Positions 6,225-11,552 of a stretch of DNA of 11,552 nt are shown here, one piece after another. This DNA comes from JBFWQM01 sp050249455 (GTDB lineage: Bacteria; Pseudomonadota; Alphaproteobacteria; MPNO01; VGEU01): assembly GCA_050249455.1 (NCBI GenBank), contig JBFWQM010000186.1:1-11552 (forward strand), read 5' to 3'. The position numbers were made by a program, and so were the translations under genes. Every line of letters begins with the position of its first letter. The first letter of the stretch is position 1. The notes below the pieces were generated by a model. The model ran no database searches. It saw only the letters and a list, made by a program, of their open reading frames with translations, and was not told the origin of the DNA.

Positions 6225-6551
6225 GTGGCCACTGCCCGCCCCCGTCCCGACGCCGACGCCGATGACGGCGAGACCCTTGCCGCGCTGGCCAAGGCGCTCG
6301 GCCACCCGGCGCGCATCGCGATCGTTCGGCTGCTGCACGAGCGGCAGACGTGCATCGGCTGCGACTTCGTGGACGAGGTCGGGCTGGCGCAATCCACCAC
6401 CTCGGAGCACCTGCGCATCCTGAAGGCGGCGGGCATCATCACCGGCGAGATCGAGCACCCGCGGGTGTGCTACGCGCTGAACCCCGCCGCGCTCGCGCCG
6501 CTGGCCCGCTTCCTCGGCGCGCTCGGCGGCAGGCCGGCGCGGCGGCCGTGA
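6225..6551 (+). CDS. arsR: ArsR-family metalloregulatory repressor
   Basis: A 108-residue winged helix-turn-helix protein of usual ArsR length. Residues 18-39 (LAALAKALGHPARIAIVRLLHE) are the conserved N-terminal helices, 48-70 (FVDEVGLAQSTTSEHLRILKAAG) the DNA-recognition region, and 71-85 the beta wing. Cys43 and Cys46 (TCIGC) lie at the start of the DNA-binding part, with a further Cys82 in the wing. These are candidate As(III)/Sb(III) ligands, though not the CVC pattern of the E. coli plasmid ArsR. The start is GTG; an in-frame stop at 6186-6188 and no ATG between exclude a longer protein. No Shine-Dalgarno is evident, so the mRNA may be near-leaderless. It precedes the arsenite pump by 17 bases and probably represses the operon through 6194-6215. 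Confidence 0.9.
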   Translation: MATARPRPDADADDGETLAALAKALGHPARIAIVRLLHERQTCIGCDFVDEVGLAQSTTSEHLRILKAAGIITGEIEHPRVCYALNPAALAPLARFLGALGGRPARRP

Positions 6552-6568
6552 GCGGGCGGGGCGCGGCG

Positions 6569-7627
6569 ATGTCGTCGTTCGAGCGTTTTCTCAGCGTCTG
6601 GGTCGCGCTCTGCATCGTGGCGGGGGTCGCGCTGGGGGACCACTTCCCGGCGGCGTTCCGGCTGGTCGGCGGGCTGGAGGTCGCGCACGTCAACCTGCCG
6701 ATCGCGGCCTTCATCTGGGCGATGGTCTACCCGATGATGGTGGCGGTCGATTTCGCCAGCCTGCGCCGCATCCACGAGCGGCCCAAGGGCCTGGTCATCA
6801 CCGTGGCGGTGAACTGGATGATCAAGCCGTTCACCATGGCCGCGCTGGGCGTGGTGTTCTTCGAGGTCGTGTTCGCCGGCCTGATCGACCCGGCCGACGT
6901 CGGGCAGTACATCGCCGGGCTGATCCTGCTCGGCGCGGCGCCGTGCACCGCGATGGTGTTCGTGTGGTCCCAGCTAACCCGCGGCGACGCCAGCTACACC
7001 CTGGTCCAGGTGTCGCTGAACGACGTCATCATGATCTTCGCGTTCGCGCCGATCGTCGCGCTGCTGCTCGGCGTGACCGACATCGTCGTGCCGTGGCAGA
7101 CCTTGCTGCTGTCGGTCGGGCTCTACGTCGTGATCCCGCTGGCGGCCGGCGCGGCGACCCGGCTGGCGCTGGTGCGGCGCGGGACCAGCGGCGGCGACGG
7201 CGCGGCCGCGGTGGCGCGCTTCACGGCGGCGGTGAAGCCGTTCTCCGTGCTCGGCCTCTTGGCCACGGTGGTGCTGCTGTTCGGCTTCCAGGGCCATGTC
7301 ATCCTGGAGCGGCCGCTGCTGATCGGGCTGATCGCGGTGCCGCTGCTGATCCAGTCCTACGGCATCTTCGCCGTCGCCTATGCCTGGGCGTGGCTGTGGC
7401 GGGTGCCCTACAGCGTCGCCGCGCCGTGCGCGCTGATCGGCACGTCGAACTTCTTCGAGCTCGCCGTCGCGGTCGCCATCGGGCTGTTCGGTCTCGACTC
7501 CGGCGCCGCCCTGGTCACCGTCGTCGGCGTGCTGGTCGAGGTGCCGGTGATGCTGTCGCTGGTCGCCTTCGCCAACCGGACGCAGCGGCACTTCCCTGGC
7601 GAGCCGCCGCCGCGACGCCCGGCTTGA
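6569..7627 (+). CDS. acr3: ACR3-family arsenite efflux permease
   Basis: A 352-residue inner-membrane carrier with about ten hydrophobic segments, the normal length of bacterial ACR3. Diagnostic stretches are NLPIAAFIWAMVYPMM (42-57), VNWMIKPFTM (81-90), the AAPCTAMVFVWSQLTRGD core (123-140) with the conserved transport Cys126, LVQVSLNDVIMIFAFAPI (145-162), and TSNFFELAVA (292-301) with conserved Glu297. Known members export As(III) as arsenite using the proton gradient. ATG 6569 gives the family N-terminus; upstream in-frame codons overlap arsR and look unrelated. The preceding G-rich GGGCGGGG is a poor ribosome-binding site, so translation may be coupled to arsR. No arsC is adjacent, so direct protection would be against arsenite. 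Confidence 0.94.
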   Translation: MSSFERFLSVWVALCIVAGVALGDHFPAAFRLVGGLEVAHVNLPIAAFIWAMVYPMMVAVDFASLRRIHERPKGLVITVAVNWMIKPFTMAALGVVFFEVVFAGLIDPADVGQYIAGLILLGAAPCTAMVFVWSQLTRGDASYTLVQVSLNDVIMIFAFAPIVALLLGVTDIVVPWQTLLLSVGLYVVIPLAAGAATRLALVRRGTSGGDGAAAVARFTAAVKPFSVLGLLATVVLLFGFQGHVILERPLLIGLIAVPLLIQSYGIFAVAYAWAWLWRVPYSVAAPCALIGTSNFFELAVAVAIGLFGLDSGAALVTVVGVLVEVPVMLSLVAFANRTQRHFPGEPPPRRPA

Positions 7628-7682
7628 CAGCGCCGCGCGCGTCCGGATGCTGGCGGAAAACCGCACGGACAGGGAGCCCACC

Positions 7683-8183
7683 ATGACCATCGCCACAGGC
7701 CGGCCGCTACCCCGGGTCGAGCTGCCGCTGGTCGGCGGCGGCCGGCGGGTGCTCGGCGACCTCGACGGCAACAGGTTCGTCGTGCTGGTGTTCTACCGCG
7801 GCTCGCACTGCCGCCGCTGCAACCCCTACCTCAACCTGTACCAGGACATGCTGCCGCAATTCCGCGACGCCGGGGCGGCGGTCATCGCCGTCAGCGCCGA
7901 CGAGCGCGACCGCGCCGAGGCGAGCGCCGCGGCGTGGGGGCTGGACCGGCTGAAGGTCGCCTACGACTTCCCGATCGCCGCCGCGGCCGACTGGGGCCTC
8001 TACGTCACCGCGCGCGGCAAGCCGGAGGACCCGCCGCTGTTCACCGAGCCGGCGCTGTTCGTCGTCGGCCCTGACGGCACGCTCGACCACGGCATCATCA
8101 ACACCGCGCAGCGGCTGCGCCCGGACCCCGCGGCGGTGCTGGAGCACCTGCACGAGCGGATCCAGGAGGCGGCGGCCAGGTAG
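7683..8183 (+). CDS. AhpC/TSA-type redoxin with CxxC motif
   Basis: A 166-residue cytosolic thioredoxin-fold protein. FVVLVFYRGSHCRRCNPYL (32-50) holds the active-site CRRC (C43, C46) in the FYRGxxCxxC context of AhpC/TSA-like peroxiredoxins, followed by VIAVSADERDRAEA (near 65-78) and FVVGPDGTLDHGI (near 126-138). This is the conserved order of the fold. Such proteins reduce peroxides or act as disulfide reductases; the second Cys of CxxC may resolve the first. ATG 7683 follows GGGAG at a good distance; an earlier in-frame start at 7647 would add 12 unconserved residues. It follows acr3 by 55 bases with no evident terminator and is probably cotranscribed, suggesting a part in arsenic or oxidative stress. 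Its stop is 2 bases from the convergent gene. Confidence 0.85.
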   Translation: MTIATGRPLPRVELPLVGGGRRVLGDLDGNRFVVLVFYRGSHCRRCNPYLNLYQDMLPQFRDAGAAVIAVSADERDRAEASAAAWGLDRLKVAYDFPIAAAADWGLYVTARGKPEDPPLFTEPALFVVGPDGTLDHGIINTAQRLRPDPAAVLEHLHERIQEAAAR

Positions 8184-8185
8184 CG

Positions 8186-8662
8186 TCAGCCCGGCTTCCG
8201 CGCCGCGTCCCAGATGGCGGCGAGGTCGTCGTGGGCGCGGCGGAACGCATCGCGCGCGTCCATCCACTGCGGCCCGTCGGCCTGCGTCGCCGCCGTGAGA
8301 TGTCGCTCGGCGGTGGCGACGGCGGCGCGCAGCCGGTCGGCCGCGGGGGCGTCGCTTTGCGCCAGGCGCTCGGCGCGCTGGCGCCAGATGCCGACGCTCG
8401 CCCGCATCTCGCCGACCACGCGCGCGCGGTCGTCGCCGTCGAAGCGCGCCTGCGGTCCCCTGCCCTCGGCGCCCGGCGCATCCTTTTCGCCCTTCGCGAT
8501 GCCCGGCGGCACCGGCCCGCGGAACTCGGGGTCGGTGATCGGCGCGGTCTCGTATTCCGGCGCCGGCTTGACGATGCCGGCGCCCTGCCCCAGCGCCGGC
8601 GCGGCGAGCAGCGCGACGAACGCGAACGCGGCCACGCCGCGCCATCGATTGCGGTCAACCAT
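8186..8662 (-). CDS. Small exported protein of unknown function
   Basis: I do not recognise a family for this 158-residue protein. Residues 1-27 form a clear Sec signal peptide (basic RNRWR, hydrophobic AAFAFVALLAAPA, small residues LGQG near the cleavage point). Residues 28-75 are Pro/Gly-rich and probably unstructured. Residues 78-155 are strongly helical, with Ala, Arg and Glu spaced as in a helical bundle (ERLAQSDAPAADRLRAAVAT; AFRRAHDDLAAIWDAA). No cysteine is present. The start is supported by GAGGA about 9 bases upstream. It is divergent from the double OB-fold gene across a 93-base gap, which suggests joint regulation. A periplasmic location is likely; no function is assigned. Confidence 0.75.
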   Translation of the reverse strand: MVDRNRWRGVAAFAFVALLAAPALGQGAGIVKPAPEYETAPITDPEFRGPVPPGIAKGEKDAPGAEGRGPQARFDGDDRARVVGEMRASVGIWRQRAERLAQSDAPAADRLRAAVATAERHLTAATQADGPQWMDARDAFRRAHDDLAAIWDAARKPG

Positions 8663-8755
8663 CTCGCGGATCCTCGTTAGTTGCCGGACCCGGTGAACAG
8701 ATGGCGCGCCCGGGGGTTCCGAATGCGGGACGACAACGATCGAAGGAGACCGGAC
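8663..8755. promoter_or_regulatory. Divergent intergenic region upstream of two exported-protein genes
   Basis: This 93-base gap must hold the promoters for both neighbours unless one is expressed by readthrough. Clear ribosome-binding sites are seen at each end (AAGGAG at 8743-8748 rightward, GAGGA leftward). I could not identify convincing -35/-10 pairs or a palindrome. Confidence 0.4.
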
Positions 8756-9445
8756 ATGCGACGGATGACGGGAATCCTCGCTGCCGCCGCCTTCGCCGCG
8801 GCGACGGCGGCCGGTGCGGCGGCGGCGGCGGACGACAGCGGCCGCGTCGCGGCGGCGGCGGAAGGCGAGTGGATCAGCCTGACCGGGACGGTGAAGGCGG
8901 TCCACCTGGAGCAGTTCGTCCTGGACTACGGCCCCGGCGGGATCGTGGTCGAGATGGACGGCCCGCTGCACGAGGAGGACAGCCTGCAGCGCGGCGACCG
9001 GGTGATCGTCAACGGCCGGATGGACGCCGACTTCTTCCAGAAGAAGCGCATCGAGGCCGGCTCCGTCTTCGTGCCGCGGCTGGACAAGTACTTCTACGCC
9101 AGCACCGCCGACGAGGAGAGCGGCTACCACTCGCACGCGGTGGCGCGCGAGCGCTGGCCCGACGCCGCGGACGGGGACGGCGCGGGCGGGCCGAGCGACT
9201 GGACGGCAGTTGCCGGCACCGTCGAGCGGCTGGACGGCACGTCGATGACGATCGACGCCGGCGCGCGCACGATCCGCGTCGACACCACGCGGCTGTCGCG
9301 CCCGCTGGGGGCGCGGGTGGACGTGGGCGACCGCGTCTCGGTCAGCGGCGAGACGGATCCCGCGCACTTCATGGAACGGCGCGAGATCGTCGCTTCGTCG
9401 GTGGTCGTGCTCGCGCCGATGGGCCGCCGCGCGACGGGCCGGTAG
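8756..9445 (+). CDS. Exported protein with two OB-fold-like (DUF5666-type) repeats
   Basis: A 229-residue protein. Residues 1-25 are an Ala-rich signal peptide with an RR pair, ending near AAAAADD. Two similar beta-rich modules follow: 37-105 (WISLTGTVKAV, then GDRVIVNGRMDADFFQKKRI, then AGSVFV) and 148-219 (DWTAVAGTVERL, then GDRVSVSGETDPAHFMERRE, then ASSVVVL). Each has the pattern G-T-V ... GDRVxVxGxxDxxxFxxRxI ... ASSVxV, typical of small bacterial OB-fold domains such as DUF5666 or the YgiW/YdeI type, which bind ligands in the periplasm. An acidic Gly/Asp-rich linker joins them. ATG 8756 is fixed by AAGGAG 7 bases before it. It converges with the PRC-barrel gene, 6 bases apart. A stress or envelope role is a guess. 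Confidence 0.8.
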   Translation: MRRMTGILAAAAFAAATAAGAAAAADDSGRVAAAAEGEWISLTGTVKAVHLEQFVLDYGPGGIVVEMDGPLHEEDSLQRGDRVIVNGRMDADFFQKKRIEAGSVFVPRLDKYFYASTADEESGYHSHAVARERWPDAADGDGAGGPSDWTAVAGTVERLDGTSMTIDAGARTIRVDTTRLSRPLGARVDVGDRVSVSGETDPAHFMERREIVASSVVVLAPMGRRATGR

Positions 9446-9451
9446 CGCGGC

Positions 9452-10213
9452 TCACGGCCAGTACGGCACGCGCCCGTAATAGTCGTGCAGGTCGCGTTCG
9501 TAGTCGCGCGCGATGGAGCCCGTCCCGCTGAACGGCGGGCTCTTCTCCACCGCCTCGCGCGTGGTGTCGACGCGCACGACGCGCTCGCCCCAGTCGATGC
9601 CGGTCGCCCACGACGGCGCCAGCAGCACCTTGCGCCCGGTCAGCCACGTGCCGGTGTCGACCACGAGGTAGCGCACCGACCAGCCGTCGTCGTCGAACAG
9701 GAAGTCGCTGACGCTGCCGATCTCGCCGTCGGTCGCGGCGATGGCATAGCCTTCGACCTCGCGCGCGCTGCGCAGATGCGGGTCGGCGTTCTCCAGCGAC
9801 CGGTCGGTGGCGGGCGAGCGTTCGCCCGCCGCCCCGCCGCCGGGCGGCAGCGGCGGCACCACCGGCACGCCCGCCATGCCGGGCGCGTACATGTCCCAGT
9901 AATGCGGCCAGCCGTAATAGTCGGCGAGCGAGATCTCCTGCTGGCGCGACACCGGCATGTCGGCGCCGACGCCGGGCCCGTCCTCGATCTGCTGGGTGGT
10001 GAGCGCGACGGCGATCTCCTCCTTGGCGGGATCGACCGCCTCCACCGCCGCCGGCGCGACGAGGACCTTGCGCCCGAACAGCCACCCGGTATCGACCACG
10101 AGGTAGCGCACGGTCCACTGGTGGTCGTCGAAGAAGACGTCGCCCGCCTTCCCCTTCCTGCCGTCGCGGGTCTGGATCGCGTAGCCGCGGACGTCGTCGA
10201 GTGCGAGCAGCAT
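9452..10213 (-). CDS. Tandem PRC-barrel protein
   Basis: A 253-residue soluble protein made of two copies of one unit. Copy 1 (about 9-106) and copy 2 (about 153-252) share RGYAI/EGYAI, an FFDD/LFDD strand, an identical VRYLVVDTG, GRKVLVAP/GRKVLLAP, and both end in a DYYGxxxYW-type tail. A Pro/Gly linker (107-150) joins them. The PRC-barrel is a beta-barrel first described in photosynthetic reaction centre H subunits and RimM; stand-alone bacterial versions have largely unknown roles, often linked to stress genes. There is no signal peptide. ATG 10213 is supported by GGAGG 5 bases upstream. The extra tail in each copy lengthens it beyond minimal PRC domains. Confidence 0.9.
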   Translation of the reverse strand: MLLALDDVRGYAIQTRDGRKGKAGDVFFDDHQWTVRYLVVDTGWLFGRKVLVAPAAVEAVDPAKEEIAVALTTQQIEDGPGVGADMPVSRQQEISLADYYGWPHYWDMYAPGMAGVPVVPPLPPGGGAAGERSPATDRSLENADPHLRSAREVEGYAIAATDGEIGSVSDFLFDDDGWSVRYLVVDTGTWLTGRKVLLAPSWATGIDWGERVVRVDTTREAVEKSPPFSGTGSIARDYERDLHDYYGRVPYWP

Positions 10214-10232
10214 GGGGGCCTCCGCCAAAGGG

Positions 10233-10257
10233 TGCGGCGGCCGGCCGGCGCGCCGCA
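10233..10257. repeat. GC-only imperfect inverted repeat between SRPBCC and PRC-barrel genes
   Basis: TGCGGCGG at the left pairs with CGCCGCA at the right around a GGCCGGCC core, giving a strong imperfect hairpin 20 bases before the PRC-barrel start. It could end transcription from the leftward PAS/dodecin/SRPBCC unit, but no T run follows on the minus strand. The remainder of this 133-base gap shows a GGC run and no clear promoter. Confidence 0.3.
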
Positions 10258-10346
10258 TCCCTGGGTAATGCGCGGGCGGCGGGGCGGGTTGCACCGGCCG
10301 GGCATGGAACCGGCGGCAGGCGGCGGCGGCGGCGGCGCCGCGCGCC

Positions 10347-10841
10347 TCACTCCGCGAAGGCGGCGAGGTTGGCGAGCGAGGAGGCGATTCCGGCCCGGTG
10401 GTCGGCCGGCGCGATGCCAAGCGGCACGCCGGTGCAGGCGATCGCGACCAGAGTGCCGCCGGCGGCCGGCGTCAGGGTGGTGGTGACCGTCATCGCGCCG
10501 GCGAACGCGGGGTCAGCGGATTCGAACACCACGCGCTCGACGATGCGCCGGTCCGGCACCAGATCGACGAACCGTCCCTCGAACACGTCGGCGCGGTCGG
10601 TGGTCTTGCCGCGCCCCGCCGCGTCGGCGCCGTCGTGGACGAACGACATCCGGTAGCCGCCGCCGGCGCGCGCATCGAAGGCGTGCACCACCGCCGACAT
10701 GCCTGCCGGCGGACGCCACCGCGCCACCGCCGCGGGGTCGAGGTATGCGCGGTAGATCGCCTGCGGCGACGCCTTGATCAGCCGCGCGCCGGCATCGACG
10801 CGCGCCGCCGCCGGGTCCGAACGACCGTCCGGCTCAGTCAT
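10347..10841 (-). CDS. SRPBCC/AHSA1-type START-domain protein
   Basis: A 164-residue soluble protein with the helix-grip pattern of the AHSA1 branch: LIKASPQAIYRAYLDPAAVARWRPPAGM (21-48) is the opening strand, helix and conserved Trp segment; GGGYRMSFVHDG (60-71), GRFVDLVPDRRIVERVVF (89-106) and the TVTTTLTPAAGGTLVAI strands (about 117-133) follow, and the ASSLANLAAF helix closes the pocket. Members bind hydrophobic ligands or have unknown roles. The ATG (10841-10839) lies inside the end of the dodecin gene, an 8-base overlap, so translation is probably coupled; no separate ribosome-binding site is needed. The ligand is not deducible. Confidence 0.87.
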   Translation of the reverse strand: MTEPDGRSDPAAARVDAGARLIKASPQAIYRAYLDPAAVARWRPPAGMSAVVHAFDARAGGGYRMSFVHDGADAAGRGKTTDRADVFEGRFVDLVPDRRIVERVVFESADPAFAGAMTVTTTLTPAAGGTLVAIACTGVPLGIAPADHRAGIASSLANLAAFAE

Positions 10842-11049
10842 TGTCCTCGTACTTGAACGAGACCTTGATCTTGACCCGGAACGCCGAGACCTTGCCGTTC
10901 TCGATGTGCATGTCCTGCTCGACGACCTCGGCGACGCGCAGGTCGCGGAGGGTGCGGCTGGCGCGCTCGACGGCGGCCGAGGCGGCCTTCTCCCACGACT
11001 CGGTGCTGGTGCCGATGATCTCGATCACCTTGTAGACGGCTTCGGCCAT
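10834..11049 (-). CDS. Dodecin (flavin-binding dodecameric protein)
   Basis: A 71-residue protein matching dodecins in length and almost throughout in pattern: VYKVIEIIGTSTESWEKAASAAV (about 5-27), SRTLRDLRVAEVVEQDM (31-47), and the closing strand VSAFRVKIKVSFKYE (54-68). Trp19 and Gln45 lie where dodecins stack and hold flavin. Known dodecins form a hollow 12-mer that stores riboflavin, FMN or CoA-type ligands and limits flavin photochemistry. GGGAGG 5 bases before 11049 supports this start. An in-frame ATG at 11106 overlaps the PAS gene stop as ATGA and would add 19 basic, unconserved residues; I consider it less likely. It overlaps the SRPBCC gene by 8 bases. Confidence 0.94.
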   Translation of the reverse strand: MAEAVYKVIEIIGTSTESWEKAASAAVERASRTLRDLRVAEVVEQDMHIENGKVSAFRVKIKVSFKYEDND

Positions 11050-11102
11050 GTCGTCCTCCCGTCGGTGTGCGTGCATGCGTCGCAGCAGGCCGTGCAGCCG
11101 GC

Positions 11103-11552
11103 TCATCCGTCCTGCGCGCGTCGCCCCGGCGCGCCGGGGCCGGCCGGCGGATGGTGCGCCAGCGCGCCGAGGATCGCGTCGCAGTCCCGCCCGTCGCCGG
11201 GCAGCGGCAGCAGCAGCCGCTCGGCGACGACGGTGCCCTGCGGCGTGACGAACGCGCCGCGCAGCAGCATCGGCGCGCGCTCGGCGACGACCCGGTCGAA
11301 CGCCGCCGCGACGGCGTCGCCGACCTCGCCGAGGCGCATCTCGTGCAGGTAGACCCCCGCGTAGTCCTGGCCGTGCAGGTCGCACAGCTCGGTGCCGACG
11401 AAGCGGTAGCGGTAGCGCGCCGGCGCGCGCTCGACGCCGACCAGGAACAGCCGCGACAGCACCTCGCCGTCGAGCGCGAAGAACCGCTCTTCGGTCCACC
11501 CCCCGGGCGCCAGCCCCTCCCAGATCGCATGGACCCGCGCGAACAGGTCCCC
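11103..11552 (-). CDS. PAS_5-like domain protein, 5' end cut by right edge
   Basis: The frame is open from the right edge to TGA at 11105-11103, giving 149 visible residues, and continues coding beyond the window. The first visible residues (DLFARVHAIWEGL) resemble the helix before a PAS_5 domain. The core reads VERAPARYRYRFVGTELCDLHGQDYAG, matching the 'GTxLxxLxGxDxTG' region of PAS_5 proteins common in alphaproteobacteria, and the RGAFVTPQGTVVAERLLLPL strands complete the fold. A GTG at 11462 is in frame but would start inside the domain, so I treat the gene as incomplete. Members are usually single-domain cytosolic proteins of unknown signal. The stop overlaps or abuts the dodecin leader, placing it first in a leftward unit. 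Confidence 0.8.
   Translation of the reverse strand, partial: GDLFARVHAIWEGLAPGGWTEERFFALDGEVLSRLFLVGVERAPARYRYRFVGTELCDLHGQDYAGVYLHEMRLGEVGDAVAAAFDRVVAERAPMLLRGAFVTPQGTVVAERLLLPLPGDGRDCDAILGALAHHPPAGPGAPGRRAQDG

Noticed and set aside
10311..10337. GGC trinucleotide run, possible microsatellite
   Set aside because: Short and interrupted, in a genome where GGC/GCC runs are expected; not useful as a functional call.
1..11552. CRISPR array, tRNA/rRNA, insertion sequence, prophage or toxin-antitoxin genes
   Set aside because: No regularly spaced repeats, no transposase or integrase motifs, and no structural RNA pattern seen on either strand.

Overview
The window is a very GC-rich, tightly packed stretch of bacterial chromosome. 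Its GC content, ACR3-type arsenite pump, PRC-barrel and PAS_5-like proteins, and C/G-rich intergenic inverted repeats fit a soil or water alphaproteobacterium (Rhodospirillales/Rhizobiales-like). That placement is inference; no rRNA or tRNA gene is present to confirm it. I see no CRISPR array, prophage, transposase or plasmid function.

Positions 1-5959 hold two divergent transcription units that look like one metabolic locus. The leftward unit is amidohydrolase (3916-2399), small Rieske protein (2402-2046), ABC permease (2023-1190), ABC substrate-binding protein (1173-139) and the start of the ABC ATPase (134 to beyond the left edge). It has an ATGA overlap and gaps of 4 to 22 bases. The rightward unit is an aconitase/isopropylmalate-dehydratase-type large and small subunit pair (4191-5456 and 5453-5959, also ATGA-coupled). 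The 274-base divergent gap contains a perfect 16-bp palindrome (4046-4061), a good candidate for a shared operator. A plausible reading is uptake of an organic nitrogen or ester compound, its hydrolysis, and a hydro-lyase step on a branched or dicarboxylic acid. The substrate cannot be told from sequence, and the hydro-lyase signatures depart from canonical LeuC/LeuD.

Positions 5960-6224 are intergenic and carry a possible terminator, a long near-perfect inverted repeat (6043-6130) whose left arm also occurs at 4113-4150, and an operator-like inverted repeat just before arsR. Positions 6225-8183 form a compact arsenic-resistance-type operon: arsR, ACR3 arsenite efflux permease, and a CxxC redoxin. 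No arsC is visible.

Positions 8186-10213 hold envelope or stress-type genes: a small exported helical protein, a divergent exported protein with two OB-fold-like repeats, and a tandem PRC-barrel protein. Positions 10347-11552 hold a leftward unit of PAS_5-like protein (cut by the right edge), dodecin and an SRPBCC/AHSA1-type protein, coupled by short gaps and overlaps.
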